A stretch of 64,000 bases of DNA from an uncultured Prevotella sp. (GTDB taxonomy: Bacteria; Bacteroidota; Bacteroidia; Bacteroidales; Bacteroidaceae). The notes under the pieces are model-generated. The model ran no database searches and was not told where the DNA came from. It saw only the letters and a program-made list of their open reading frames with translations. The stretch lies in the NCBI GenBank assembly GCA_946183415.1, contig CAMHAM010000016.1:1-64000 (forward strand), written 5' to 3'. Positions 45,182 through 52,419 of this stretch are shown here, piece after piece (the stretch's first letter is position 1; the number at the start of each line of letters is the position of its first letter). Made by a program: the position numbers and the translations under genes.

Positions 45182-47164
45182 TCAGAACTTCCACCTGACT
45201 TGTACATCGAGATCCGACTGTGAGGAGGCATCTATCAACTGGTAGCTGCTGCCAATCGTGTTACGATCGAAATAGTCGGTGACACCACATTTGGCTGTCA
45301 GCATCAAGTGACTGCCTATATTGGCCCGTGCCATCAGCCAGTAGCGGATTCCCTCGCCATAGAACTGAGTCATCGCATAAGTATAGAGCGGTGACTGTTC
45401 GTAAAGGTACACCCTGCTGTCATAGCTGGTGGTATGAAAATAGCCGAGACCAGCATTCAGGCGCAGCCAACGATGCGTGTATGACAGATTCTGACTGAGC
45501 ATGATGCCCCATTCCTCAGAATCATTGACACAATAGCCCCCATCGAGTTGAGTACGGCTACCGAAACTGCTGCCAGCATACTCTGCACTAAGTCTGGCAC
45601 GATGTTCCCAACGATTCACCAAAGCGGTCTTATCCTGATTGTCGCGCTGTTTCATACGCAGCCGATACCGAACCCCTAACGACCAGTACTTGCCAGTGCG
45701 CGAGAGTTGCAACAGATGATCCCAGGAATGAGATGAGAACGACACCCGATACTTGGCCCACGCAAAGTATGCATAATCGGCATAATAGGCCACGCGCCAC
45801 TTCGGCGAGGGCTGCCAGGACAGCCCCAAATAGCCACCGCTCTCATTCTGCACCCGTCCACCATCGCTATAGCTCTGGGCATCGAGGGAAGTGTAGCTAT
45901 AGGAATAGAATCGTTGCAGGACCACCGCACTCAACTCATCAGAAAGCCTACAACTCAGACTGTTGATCGTGGCCAGATGACCCTCTTTGTCGATAGCCGT
46001 CTCACCATTCAGCGCCAAACGATAACTCGCATACCCATAATCGAGACTGGCATTCATGAAGTCCGAACCCTGCGGATAGTGCTGGCGGTAGAGCACCTTG
46101 GTATTCGGCCGTAGCGGTTTGTCGAGGTGTGCGTAGAGTGCATTAGCCCCCAGATGGAGCCTATGGTGCTCATAACGCAGACTGCCGCCCACTTTCGTCA
46201 CCTGCAGGTTGTGCTTCTTGTTCATCTCCGTCTCCGTGCGGTGATAGTCTGAGGTCTGGATGGTCATCGCTGTCCCATCAGCGTTCAGCGTGGCGTCCAT
46301 CGGCCGATAAGAGCCAAAGGCAGTCAGCTTGAAGCCCTTACCCAGATTCAGTGTGGCCGCCATACCCTGCAGATACGTGTTGCTGCGCGAGCTGTGAGCC
46401 CTGAGGCTGTGGGTGGCACGCCCGAGCGACTGGAGCATCGCCACCTTTCCGAGCGAGAAGTCGCTGTTCATCACCAGTCCCATACCCATCGACACACGAT
46501 AGTTCCCCACGCAGAGTGTCTCCAGTCGCCCCATGTTGCGTAATTGCAGGTAGAGCGAGTAGTAATCATAGCCCCAGCGGTTGCGGTTGGCGAAGAAAGG
46601 CTCCCCCGCATCCTGTGCCCCGACGACACCCGCCTTCAACGCATCGCCGCTCGTAAACTGGTAGCGCAGCCAGTGGCGATAGGGATAGCCTAAATAGCCG
46701 TCGTTGTCGCCCCGCCGTTTGTAGAATGGGATGTGCGCCGTGGCCATCAGTTCGTGGCGACCGTGCCGGACAACTTTTTTGAGACTCGGGAACCCCGCCT
46801 TCGATTCTTCCCCCACAAACACAAACGCTGAGAGCAACCGTCGCTGGCCGTAGCTTAGCGAACGGATCATCAACAACTCCCCCAGCGACTTTATCGGACC
46901 GTAACGATCCTTGTATTCCACGAGTTCCTCGATCTGTTGGGCTGAGAGGAACGGTAGCTCCTCCAGTTGCTCCCGCGTGGCGAGGTTGATGTCCAACGGA
47001 TGCTGTTCCAGTTCGCAGAGCCACTCATAAGTCTCCTCCCACTGCGACGACTCCACGTCCTCCACCGTCATCACCTCATTCAGATACTTACTCCAAGTCC
47101 GCTCCTCCTGCGCCCAAAGCGCCATCGGCAACACACATAGCCACCATACGATTTGTGATTTCAT
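45182..47164 (-). CDS. Helix-hairpin-helix (ComEA-like) protein fused to a predicted outer-membrane beta-barrel
   Basis: The 660-residue protein has a signal peptide (VWWLCVLPMALWAQ), a helical segment, then a helix-hairpin-helix region at about residues 55-105 (DINLATREQLEELPFLSAQQ, IEELVEYKDRYGPIKSLGEL) as in ComEA, followed by more than 500 residues of alternating aromatic strands ending in DLDVQVRWKF, a typical terminal strand of an outer-membrane barrel. HHH domains bind DNA, so this could be an outer-membrane DNA-binding or transport protein; a ComEC-like gene lies at 14191-15390. The domain pair is known as an uncharacterised Bacteroidota family as far as I can recall, with no function I can name. 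Confidence 0.85.
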   Translation of the reverse strand: MKSQIVWWLCVLPMALWAQEERTWSKYLNEVMTVEDVESSQWEETYEWLCELEQHPLDINLATREQLEELPFLSAQQIEELVEYKDRYGPIKSLGELLMIRSLSYGQRRLLSAFVFVGEESKAGFPSLKKVVRHGRHELMATAHIPFYKRRGDNDGYLGYPYRHWLRYQFTSGDALKAGVVGAQDAGEPFFANRNRWGYDYYSLYLQLRNMGRLETLCVGNYRVSMGMGLVMNSDFSLGKVAMLQSLGRATHSLRAHSSRSNTYLQGMAATLNLGKGFKLTAFGSYRPMDATLNADGTAMTIQTSDYHRTETEMNKKHNLQVTKVGGSLRYEHHRLHLGANALYAHLDKPLRPNTKVLYRQHYPQGSDFMNASLDYGYASYRLALNGETAIDKEGHLATINSLSCRLSDELSAVVLQRFYSYSYTSLDAQSYSDGGRVQNESGGYLGLSWQPSPKWRVAYYADYAYFAWAKYRVSFSSHSWDHLLQLSRTGKYWSLGVRYRLRMKQRDNQDKTALVNRWEHRARLSAEYAGSSFGSRTQLDGGYCVNDSEEWGIMLSQNLSYTHRWLRLNAGLGYFHTTSYDSRVYLYEQSPLYTYAMTQFYGEGIRYWLMARANIGSHLMLTAKCGVTDYFDRNTIGSSYQLIDASSQSDLDVQVRWKF

Positions 47165-47180
47165 AATCGTTCAATTTTAA

Positions 47181-47236
47181 GTTAACGCCGCAAAGGTAGA
47201 AATAATCCCGCGAACTACCAAACAATTCGCGAGAAA
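47181..47236 (-). promoter_or_regulatory. Promoter/operator cassette, copy 1 (for the HHH-barrel gene)
   Basis: On minus, TACCTTTG (47191-47198) with TTTG near 47219-47222 as -33 at about 20-base spacing. An inverted repeat CGCGAA (47209-47214) / TTCGCG (47226-47231) brackets the -33 element and is a good operator candidate. A copy of the entire ~56-base cassette, with three changes or so, lies at 47762-47817. Confidence 0.75.
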
Positions 47237-47261
47237 TATGCAAAATTAGACTACTTACGCT

Positions 47262-47366
47262 TTACAACAACTCGACATTCTTCTGTTTATAGTCATGAAA
47301 CAGAATAGCGGCAAGGATGATTAATCCTATTATACCTGTGACTGCTAATAATACCAGAACTGCCAT
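47262..47366 (-). CDS. 34-residue single-pass membrane peptide
   Basis: ATG at 47364-47366 lies four bases after the stop of the upstream small gene, and the frame ends with TAA at 47262-47264. The peptide has one hydrophobic helix (MAVLVLLAVTGIIGLIILAA) and a short charged tail (HDYKQKNVELL), which is what a small membrane regulator or toxin-like peptide looks like. It is not recognised as a family. The tight spacing suggests co-translation with the 90-residue membrane protein at 47371-47640. Confidence 0.5.
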   Translation of the reverse strand: MAVLVLLAVTGIIGLIILAAILFHDYKQKNVELL

Positions 47367-47370
47367 ATTT

Positions 47371-47640
47371 TTAATGTAATTTATTGATTAATATCAAACC
47401 AATCAGAGAAAACAGGGATGCAACCCCAAACCCCATAATAAGAAGATACCACACATTGATACCTTGCTGCATAATACTTGCCAAGAACACACCACCGAAC
47501 ACCAGTTTTGCTATATCCAGACAGAATTTTCCTCCTTCAAGGATCAACTTCTCCTTTCTTACAGGCTTTACTGTCATCGGCATTGCCTTTGGCTCATTTT
47601 GTGATTTCTGGGCTTTTGCCCGTTCACGTCTCGTACTCAT
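47371..47640 (-). CDS. Small two-helix membrane protein, unknown function
   Basis: About 89 residues: a basic N-terminus (MSTRRERAKAQKSQNEPKAM) then KEKLILEGGKFCLDIAKLVF, two hydrophobic helices (VFGGVFLASIM, WYLLIMGFGVASLFSLIGLI) and a short end. Similar small proteins are widespread in Bacteroidota next to other tiny membrane genes, without assigned function. ATG 47640 lies only three bases after a -7 box (47644-47651), so the real start could be ATG 47583 (MPMTVKPVRK). Co-transcribed with the 34-residue peptide downstream. Confidence 0.65.
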   Translation of the reverse strand: MSTRRERAKAQKSQNEPKAMPMTVKPVRKEKLILEGGKFCLDIAKLVFGGVFLASIMQQGINVWYLLIMGFGVASLFSLIGLILINKLH

Positions 47641-47753
47641 CGGCAAAGGTAGCTAAAAAGTTCAACACTACCAAGCGATCTTGGAAATTTAACACGATTT
47701 TCAGCTTTTCGCTGTCTTGAGTTTCCCATAATCAAAATGTTTAAGTTTAACAT
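47637..47753 (-). CDS. Possible 38-residue leader peptide
   Basis: A frame from ATG 47753 to TGA 47637-47639 lies directly after promoter copy 2 and its stop overlaps the ATG of the next gene (ATGA). The peptide is basic in the middle (GNSRQRKAENRVKFPRS). Only position supports it; it could be untranslated leader. Confidence 0.25.
   Translation of the reverse strand: MLNLNILIMGNSRQRKAENRVKFPRSLGSVELFSYLCR
47644..47651 (-). promoter_or_regulatory. -7 promoter box for the small membrane protein pair
   Basis: Minus strand TACCTTTG followed by CCG and ATG 47640. Spacing implies a leaderless transcript or initiation at the later ATG 47583. Confidence 0.55.
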
Positions 47754-47761
47754 ATTGTCTT

Positions 47762-47817
47762 GTTAACGCCGCAAAGGTAGAGATAATCCTGCGAACTACC
47801 AAACAATTCGCGAGATA
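47762..47817 (-). promoter_or_regulatory. Promoter/operator cassette, copy 2
   Basis: Near-identical to 47181-47236: GTTAACGCCGCAAAGGTAG on plus, then AATCC, GCGAAC and a matching TTCGCG. On minus the -7 box TACCTTTG is at 47772-47779. It would drive the small-gene cluster 47262-47753. Confidence 0.7.
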
Positions 47818-47841
47818 TTTTTCATCGGAGGGGGCGTGAGA

Positions 47842-47968
47842 CTGGCGCCAAAGTGGACTCCGCAGGCCTTGGGTCTGGCGCCAAAGTACAGTCGCCTGCG
47901 ACTTTACTTTGGGGCCTGACCCCAGCATTGCATGCGACTTTACTTTGGGGCCTGACCCCAGCATTGCA
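47842..47968 (+). repeat. GC-rich interspersed element, intergenic copy 2, with a 36-bp tandem duplication
   Basis: Modules in order: GGCGCCAAAGTGGACTCCGC, GGTCTGGCGCC, AAAGTACAGTCGCC, TGCGACTTTACTTTGGGG, CCTGACCCCAG. The last 36 bases (from TGCGACTTT to CAGCATTGCA) occur twice without any change at 47897-47932 and 47933-47968. The element ends two bases from the stop codon of the gene at 47971, so it may also act as its transcript end. Confidence 0.78.
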
Positions 47969-47970
47969 AA

Positions 47971-48852
47971 TCAATCGGTGCTGATGGCTACGATGGCATC
48001 GCCTCTGTCGAAAGCGGCCTTGATCTCCTTGCCGCCCTTCTGGACCTTGCAGAGGGATACATCATCACCCATGGTCTCGCGGACGCGGATACGGCCGATC
48101 TGCTTACGGGTCTCGCGACCTGCTACCTGACCTACCACATAGACATTGAAATGGATATCCTCACCGATAAAACGACTGCCTACGTCGATATAGACTTCCT
48201 TGGCCTTGTCTCTCTTCTCGACACCACGCTCGATGATATTGGCACGGATGGGATAGCACTCATTGTAATACTCGTAGATGTTATCTGCCAGTTCATAGAG
48301 GGCGGTGCGGATAGCCTCGTCGGCAGACTTAGCAAGCGAGTATTCGGAGCAGCGCCCGGAAAGGGTACTGGTGGTGACCTCGCCCGTCTGCAGATTCGTG
48401 AAGTTAAGGGCTACTGAGGCGATGGCACCGTAATAGGTCTTCGTCTCTGTGTACTCCCGACCATTGCTGTCCTTACGGTCGTAGGTCTTCACCTTGCGCG
48501 TGGCGGCAATATCAGTCAGGATGGCTGACACCTGATACTTGGCATCGGTGACCTCATCACCCTCAACCACCTGAAGACGGCGAACATGCGTAAGTCCTTC
48601 CATGACACGATTGCGAGCCAGCGGGATGTACTCTTCGTTATTGACATCAGTAACACGCCCTTCGACCACATCGGCCACGACGCCGAGCACTTTGCCCACC
48701 GTCACCTTCTTCTTGGTCTCATCTTTCTGATAAGTAATGTCGGTTAACTGAACCTTGTAGACGGGGTTCAGCCCGTTGTCCTGTGCGCTGACACTTGTGG
48801 GGGTCAGTACATAGCACAAGACGATGGATAATAGAATTCTCAATTTATTCAT
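47971..48852 (-). CDS. Secreted protein with possible CsgG-like domain
   Basis: The 293-residue protein starts at ATG 48852 with a signal peptide (LRILLSIVLCYVLTPTSVSA); a longer frame to 49116 runs through the promoter and is rejected. The body has IPLARNRVMEGLTHVRRLQV, ASVALNFTNLQTGEVTTSTL and a closing strand with DAIVAISTD. The ALNFTNLQTGEV pattern and the alternation of strands and helices recall CsgG/LpoB-like periplasmic domains, but the match is weak and no lipobox is present. Its 3' end touches the interspersed repeat. Divergent from the DUF4294 gene. Confidence 0.7.
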   Translation of the reverse strand: MNKLRILLSIVLCYVLTPTSVSAQDNGLNPVYKVQLTDITYQKDETKKKVTVGKVLGVVADVVEGRVTDVNNEEYIPLARNRVMEGLTHVRRLQVVEGDEVTDAKYQVSAILTDIAATRKVKTYDRKDSNGREYTETKTYYGAIASVALNFTNLQTGEVTTSTLSGRCSEYSLAKSADEAIRTALYELADNIYEYYNECYPIRANIIERGVEKRDKAKEVYIDVGSRFIGEDIHFNVYVVGQVAGRETRKQIGRIRVRETMGDDVSLCKVQKGGKEIKAAFDRGDAIVAISTD

Positions 48853-48879
48853 ATTGCTGCTATAATGGATTATCATTTG

Positions 48880-48887
48880 CAAAGATA
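48880..48887 (-). promoter_or_regulatory. -7 promoter box for the CsgG-like gene
   Basis: Minus strand TATCTTTG followed by CAAATG, 27 bases before ATG 48852. Confidence 0.65.
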
Positions 48888-48951
48888 GTGATAAATTCTG
48901 AAATAAATACAAAAAGCGGCGGTTTTTTATCAGGAATTCGGGAAAATGGCG

Positions 48952-48959
48952 TAATTTTG
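48952..48959 (+). promoter_or_regulatory. -7 promoter box for the DUF4294 gene
   Basis: TAATTTTG followed by CAGGC; ATG 48969 is nine bases on, again a near-leaderless arrangement. Confidence 0.6.
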
Positions 48960-48968
48960 CAGGCAGAT

Positions 48969-49607
48969 ATGAGAATGAGACTCTATATATTGACACTGGC
49001 GATGATGACTGCTGCCACAGCCATGGGGCAGGAGGAACAACAGCTGACTGCCGAGCAGGTGCTCGCAGAGATGGACTCGCCGACCTTCGTGCCGACCGTA
49101 AAGGTAGGTAAGACACTGCATGAAGGCGACAGTATCCAGTATATGGAGATGAACAACGTGTATGTGTTCCCGCAGCTGACGTTCAAGAACAAGAAACAGG
49201 CAAAGGCGTACCAAAGACTGGTGTTCAACGTGAAGAAGGTGCTGCCCATCGCCAAGGAAGCCAGGCAGATGCTCATCGAGACGACGGAGTATCTGGAAAC
49301 GCTGCCCGACGAAAAGTCGAAGGACGAGCACATCAAGCGCGTGGAGGAGGATATCTTCAAGACCTACAAGCCGCGCATGAAGAAACTGACATACTCGCAG
49401 GGCAAACTACTCATCAAACTCATCGACCGCGAGTGCCACTCAAGCAGCTACGAGATGATCAAGGCGTTCATGGGACCGCTGAGAGCAGGGTTCTGGCAGG
49501 TGTTTGCCTGGGGATTCGGTGCCTCGCTGAAGAAGGAGTATGACGCCAAGGGCGTAGACCGCCTCACTGAGCGCGTGGTGCTGATGGTGGAAGCGGGGCA
49601 GATTTAG
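48969..49607 (+). CDS. DUF4294 protein
   Basis: The 212-residue protein has a signal peptide (LYILTLAMMTAATAMGQ) and the DUF4294 core: NNVYVFPQLTFKNKKQAKAY, RLVFNVKKVLPIAKEARQML, RMKKLTYSQGKLLIKLIDRE and a C-terminal KEYDAKGVDRLTERVVLM. The domain is common in Bacteroidota and has no established activity. ATG 48969 follows a -7 box by nine bases; upstream in-frame codons precede the promoter. It converges on the glutaminyl cyclase gene with six bases between the ends. Confidence 0.88.
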   Translation: MRMRLYILTLAMMTAATAMGQEEQQLTAEQVLAEMDSPTFVPTVKVGKTLHEGDSIQYMEMNNVYVFPQLTFKNKKQAKAYQRLVFNVKKVLPIAKEARQMLIETTEYLETLPDEKSKDEHIKRVEEDIFKTYKPRMKKLTYSQGKLLIKLIDRECHSSSYEMIKAFMGPLRAGFWQVFAWGFGASLKKEYDAKGVDRLTERVVLMVEAGQI

Positions 49608-49613
49608 TTCTTT

Positions 49614-50657
49614 TTATTCCGAGAATAATACTTGAACTAAGGTTTGGCCGACAGCCTGGAGCGTGGTGCGGGAGATATGGTTCATGTCGTCGTTAACGGT
49701 GTGCCACGTAGGACCGAAACTGCTCTGCTGACAATCGGGATAATAGGGAATAATGTCGATACATGGAATCTTGGCCACCGTGTTGACGGGCTGGTGGTCG
49801 TCGGTGATATAACCACCTTCCAGCTTGAGGAACATACTGCCATAGCCTACTTCCTGGGCGGCACGCCACACCTTATCTACGATCTTTCGTGCATACTGGA
49901 GGGACAAGCCTTCCTGATAGAATCGTGCACCCTCGCCACCGACCATGTCGAGGAGGATGCCGTAGCGTGCCTTATATCCAGGTATATGGGGATGGGCAGC
50001 CCAGTACTGGGAGCCTAAAGCCCACGTGTCGGAGGAATAGTCGGTATCACACCACTGGGGTGTCCCCCAGTCTTCTGCATCAAAACAGATGAAGTCGATG
50101 CCTATTTCAGGGGCCATCGTCTGTAAACTGTCAGCAGTCAACTGCAAACTAAGTAAACGGGCGAGCTCGAGCATGACAGCCACGCCTGAGGCACCGTCGT
50201 TGGCGCCCATGACAGCGGTGGTTTGCTTATCAGGATCGGGATCATTATCAGCCCAGGGACGGCTGTCCCAGTGGGCACAAAGGAGGATACGCTCGCTGAG
50301 TTCTGGACGGAAGCTGGCCACGATGTTCATGGCGTGGAGGGTCGTGCCGTCGTAGCCTTTCAGATCGACTTCCTGCTTGGTGACGGAGAGGCCGTAGGAG
50401 GCGAACTTACGCACGATCCACTCCCCACATGAGTCGTGAGCCGCCGAGTTCATCGTGCGGGGCCCGAAGTCGCACTGGGCGGCACAGAAGGCATAGGCAC
50501 TGTCGGCGGAGAACACTGGGAATGCTGCAGACTGTCCTCCACCAGCGGCCTGCTTACGCGAAGCGCAGGAGAAGAGGATGAGCAGGGATATGGCGAGGAG
50601 CGAGGAGCGAGGAACGAGGAGCGAGGAACGAGGAACGAGGAATGAGAATTTTTTCAT
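49614..50657 (-). CDS. Glutaminyl-peptide cyclotransferase, M28-type (type II QC) lipoprotein
   Basis: The 347-residue zinc enzyme converts N-terminal Gln to pyroglutamate on exported proteins. M28/QC motifs are LLCAHWDSRPWADNDPD, GANDGASGVAVMLELA, FICFDAEDWGTPQW, LLDMVGGEGARFYQEG and TWHTVNDDMNHI. Type II QC of this form is known from Porphyromonas, Prevotella and Tannerella, where many periplasmic proteins start with Gln after signal cleavage. The signal peptide is odd: after MKKF it consists of SFLVPRSSLLVPRSSLLAIS, encoded by an array of GAGGAACG units, then a lipobox (LLILFSCASRK). It is followed on minus by nothing close; the upstream neighbour ends ten bases away. Confidence 0.92.
   Translation of the reverse strand: MKKFSFLVPRSSLLVPRSSLLAISLLILFSCASRKQAAGGGQSAAFPVFSADSAYAFCAAQCDFGPRTMNSAAHDSCGEWIVRKFASYGLSVTKQEVDLKGYDGTTLHAMNIVASFRPELSERILLCAHWDSRPWADNDPDPDKQTTAVMGANDGASGVAVMLELARLLSLQLTADSLQTMAPEIGIDFICFDAEDWGTPQWCDTDYSSDTWALGSQYWAAHPHIPGYKARYGILLDMVGGEGARFYQEGLSLQYARKIVDKVWRAAQEVGYGSMFLKLEGGYITDDHQPVNTVAKIPCIDIIPYYPDCQQSSFGPTWHTVNDDMNHISRTTLQAVGQTLVQVLFSE
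50594..50645 (-). repeat. GAGGAACG-class array encoding part of a signal peptide
   Basis: About seven units of GCGAGGA/ACGAGGA on plus lie wholly inside the 5' end of the glutaminyl cyclase gene and encode VPRSSLLVPRSSLL. Confidence 0.75.
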
Positions 50658-50667
50658 TTTTACATTA

Positions 50668-52419
50668 TTACATTTTTAAATTGCGCTGCGCCTGTGCTTG
50701 CGCCATGACGCGCAGGAAATTACCACCCCAGATCTTCTGGATATCAGCCTCTGAGAAGCGGCGCGCCAGAAGCTGGATGGTGAACTGCAGGAGATCGGAG
50801 GAGCTGGCTAAGCCACAGACACCACCGTCGCCATCGAAATCAGTGCCAAGACCAACATGATCGATGCCCATCACCTCGATGGCATGCTCGAGGTGGGCCA
50901 TGACGTCGAGGATAGTGGCCTCGCCGTGCTGGCGCAGGAAGCCCTGATAGATGGTGGTCTGTGCCACACCTCCCTTGGCGGCGAGGGCGCGCATCTGATC
51001 ATCGGTGAGATTGCGCGGATGGTCGCAGAGGGCGCGGGCGCTGCTATGGCTGCACACGATGGGCACCCGACTGAGCTCGAGGGCATCATAGAAACTGCTC
51101 TCGGCGGCATGGCTGAGATCGACGAGGATGCCCAGACGGTTCATCTCCGCGATGACTTCACGCCCGAAGTCGCTGACGCCGCCATGGGTCTTCGTGCCCT
51201 TGGCAGAGTCGCAGATATCATTGTCGCCATTGTGACAGAGGGTCATATAGACGATGCCGCGATCGGCGAAGTGCCTCAGATTGGATAGCTGACCGTCGAG
51301 GGCGATGCCATTCTCGATGCCGAGCATGATGGACTTGAGCCCCTGGCGCTTGTTGTGCCAGAGGTCGTCGGGGGTGCGGGCGAGAGCTACGGCATGCGCA
51401 TTGTCGCGCACGAGTGCCTCTATCTGGTCGAAGATATGATCAGCGTATGCTGTAGGGTTCTCCGTGGGCTGCGGGAGGTAGGCCACCATGATGGTGGCGT
51501 CCTGACGCCCTTCGTCCATCTTATGGAGATCGACGAGGATGCGCGTGTCGCGCTGTCCGATCTGTACACCATCGGGAAAGAACATCGGGGTATCGCAATG
51601 GGTGTCGAGGGTGAGCACGCGGTCGTGGGTCTGCTGAGCCGCACGGTAGTTGGCCGCATGGCGCACGAGCCACTGGAACAGGGGGGCACCAGCGGCGAAG
51701 CACTCAGGATGCCACTGGACACCGACGATGGGTTTGAACTCGTTGCTCTCTATCGCCTCGATGATGCCGTCGGCAGAGCGAGCGCTGACACGGAAACGGG
51801 GTCCAGGCTCACTGACGGCTTGGTGGTGGAAAGAGTTGACGAATAAAGAGGAAGGAGGAACGAGAAAGGAGGAACGCTCAGCTTTCTCGTAGATCTGGCG
51901 GAGGATGGTGCCGGGGGCAACGGTGACGCTGTGTGTGGGCTCACTGCGATGGGCATCCTGCGAATGCTTTACGGTGGCGGTGGCGCTGATGTCTTGTGCC
52001 ACTTTGCCGCCGAGTGCAACAGCGAGTGTCTGGATGCCTCGGCAGATGCCGAGGATCGGAATCTGACGGTTATAGGCCAGACGCGTGATGAGCAACTCGG
52101 GGAGGTCGCGCTCACGGTTGATGCCATGGAGCTGCGGGGATGGCTCCTCGCCTGTCCACAGAGGATTGAAGTCGGCGCCTCCGCTGAGCAGAAGACCATC
52201 GATGCGCGAGAGGGTGTTGATGATGACATCGGTATCAGCAACAGGGGGAATGACCAGAGGTACGCCGCCTGCGGCGACAACGCTGTCGTAATAGCCGCGC
52301 CCCAGGCGCTGCTGATCGTCCTCAAAATTGCCAGTGATGCCAATCACCGGGCGGTACGCGGCCTCAGGGAAACGGGAGAAGGCATCGCGCAGATAGGTAG
52401 TTACTTCAAAGGGATTCAT
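50668..52419 (-). CDS. Fusion of a class I glutamine amidotransferase-like (C26) hydrolase with a renal-dipeptidase-like (M19) peptidase
   Basis: Residues 1 to ~245 are a peptidase C26/gamma-glutamyl-GABA hydrolase domain: LLSGGADFNPLW, the nucleophile elbow ILGICRGIQTLAVALGG, and the His/Glu pair in VGVQWHPECFA. Residues ~265-583 are a membrane-dipeptidase (M19) domain: LDTHCDTPMFF (zinc His and Asp), IENGIALDG (bridging Glu), LVDLSHAAESSFYDAL, IVCSHSSARAL and MGIDHVGLGTDFDGDGG. The two activities would cleave gamma-glutamyl compounds and dipeptides in succession, for example from glutathione-like or gamma-glutamyl peptides; this is inferred from the fusion. A SSFLVPPSSL insert at 51846-51877 is a GAGGAACG-type array. 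Its start overlaps the stop of an Lrp-type regulator (ATGA). Confidence 0.92.
   Translation of the reverse strand: MNPFEVTTYLRDAFSRFPEAAYRPVIGITGNFEDDQQRLGRGYYDSVVAAGGVPLVIPPVADTDVIINTLSRIDGLLLSGGADFNPLWTGEEPSPQLHGINRERDLPELLITRLAYNRQIPILGICRGIQTLAVALGGKVAQDISATATVKHSQDAHRSEPTHSVTVAPGTILRQIYEKAERSSFLVPPSSLFVNSFHHQAVSEPGPRFRVSARSADGIIEAIESNEFKPIVGVQWHPECFAAGAPLFQWLVRHAANYRAAQQTHDRVLTLDTHCDTPMFFPDGVQIGQRDTRILVDLHKMDEGRQDATIMVAYLPQPTENPTAYADHIFDQIEALVRDNAHAVALARTPDDLWHNKRQGLKSIMLGIENGIALDGQLSNLRHFADRGIVYMTLCHNGDNDICDSAKGTKTHGGVSDFGREVIAEMNRLGILVDLSHAAESSFYDALELSRVPIVCSHSSARALCDHPRNLTDDQMRALAAKGGVAQTTIYQGFLRQHGEATILDVMAHLEHAIEVMGIDHVGLGTDFDGDGGVCGLASSSDLLQFTIQLLARRFSEADIQKIWGGNFLRVMAQAQAQRNLKM
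51846..51877 (-). repeat. GAGGAACG-class array inside the C26-M19 gene
   Basis: Units GAGGAAGGAGGAACGAG and AAAGGAGGAACG encode ERSSFLVPPSSL, an insertion between two C26 strands. Confidence 0.65.

Noticed and set aside
47701..47964. An 87-residue frame on minus across the interspersed element and promoter copy 2
   Set aside because: It consists of translated repeat and promoter sequence; the GSGPKVKS words simply mirror the repeat module.
47897..47968. Two exact 36-bp repeats, a length like CRISPR repeats
   Set aside because: They adjoin with no spacers, and are part of an interspersed element; no cas gene was seen.
48795..48968. Upstream extension of the DUF4294 gene and of the CsgG-like gene to earlier starts
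   Set aside because: Both extensions pass through the divergent promoter boxes, and the signal peptides begin at the later ATGs.
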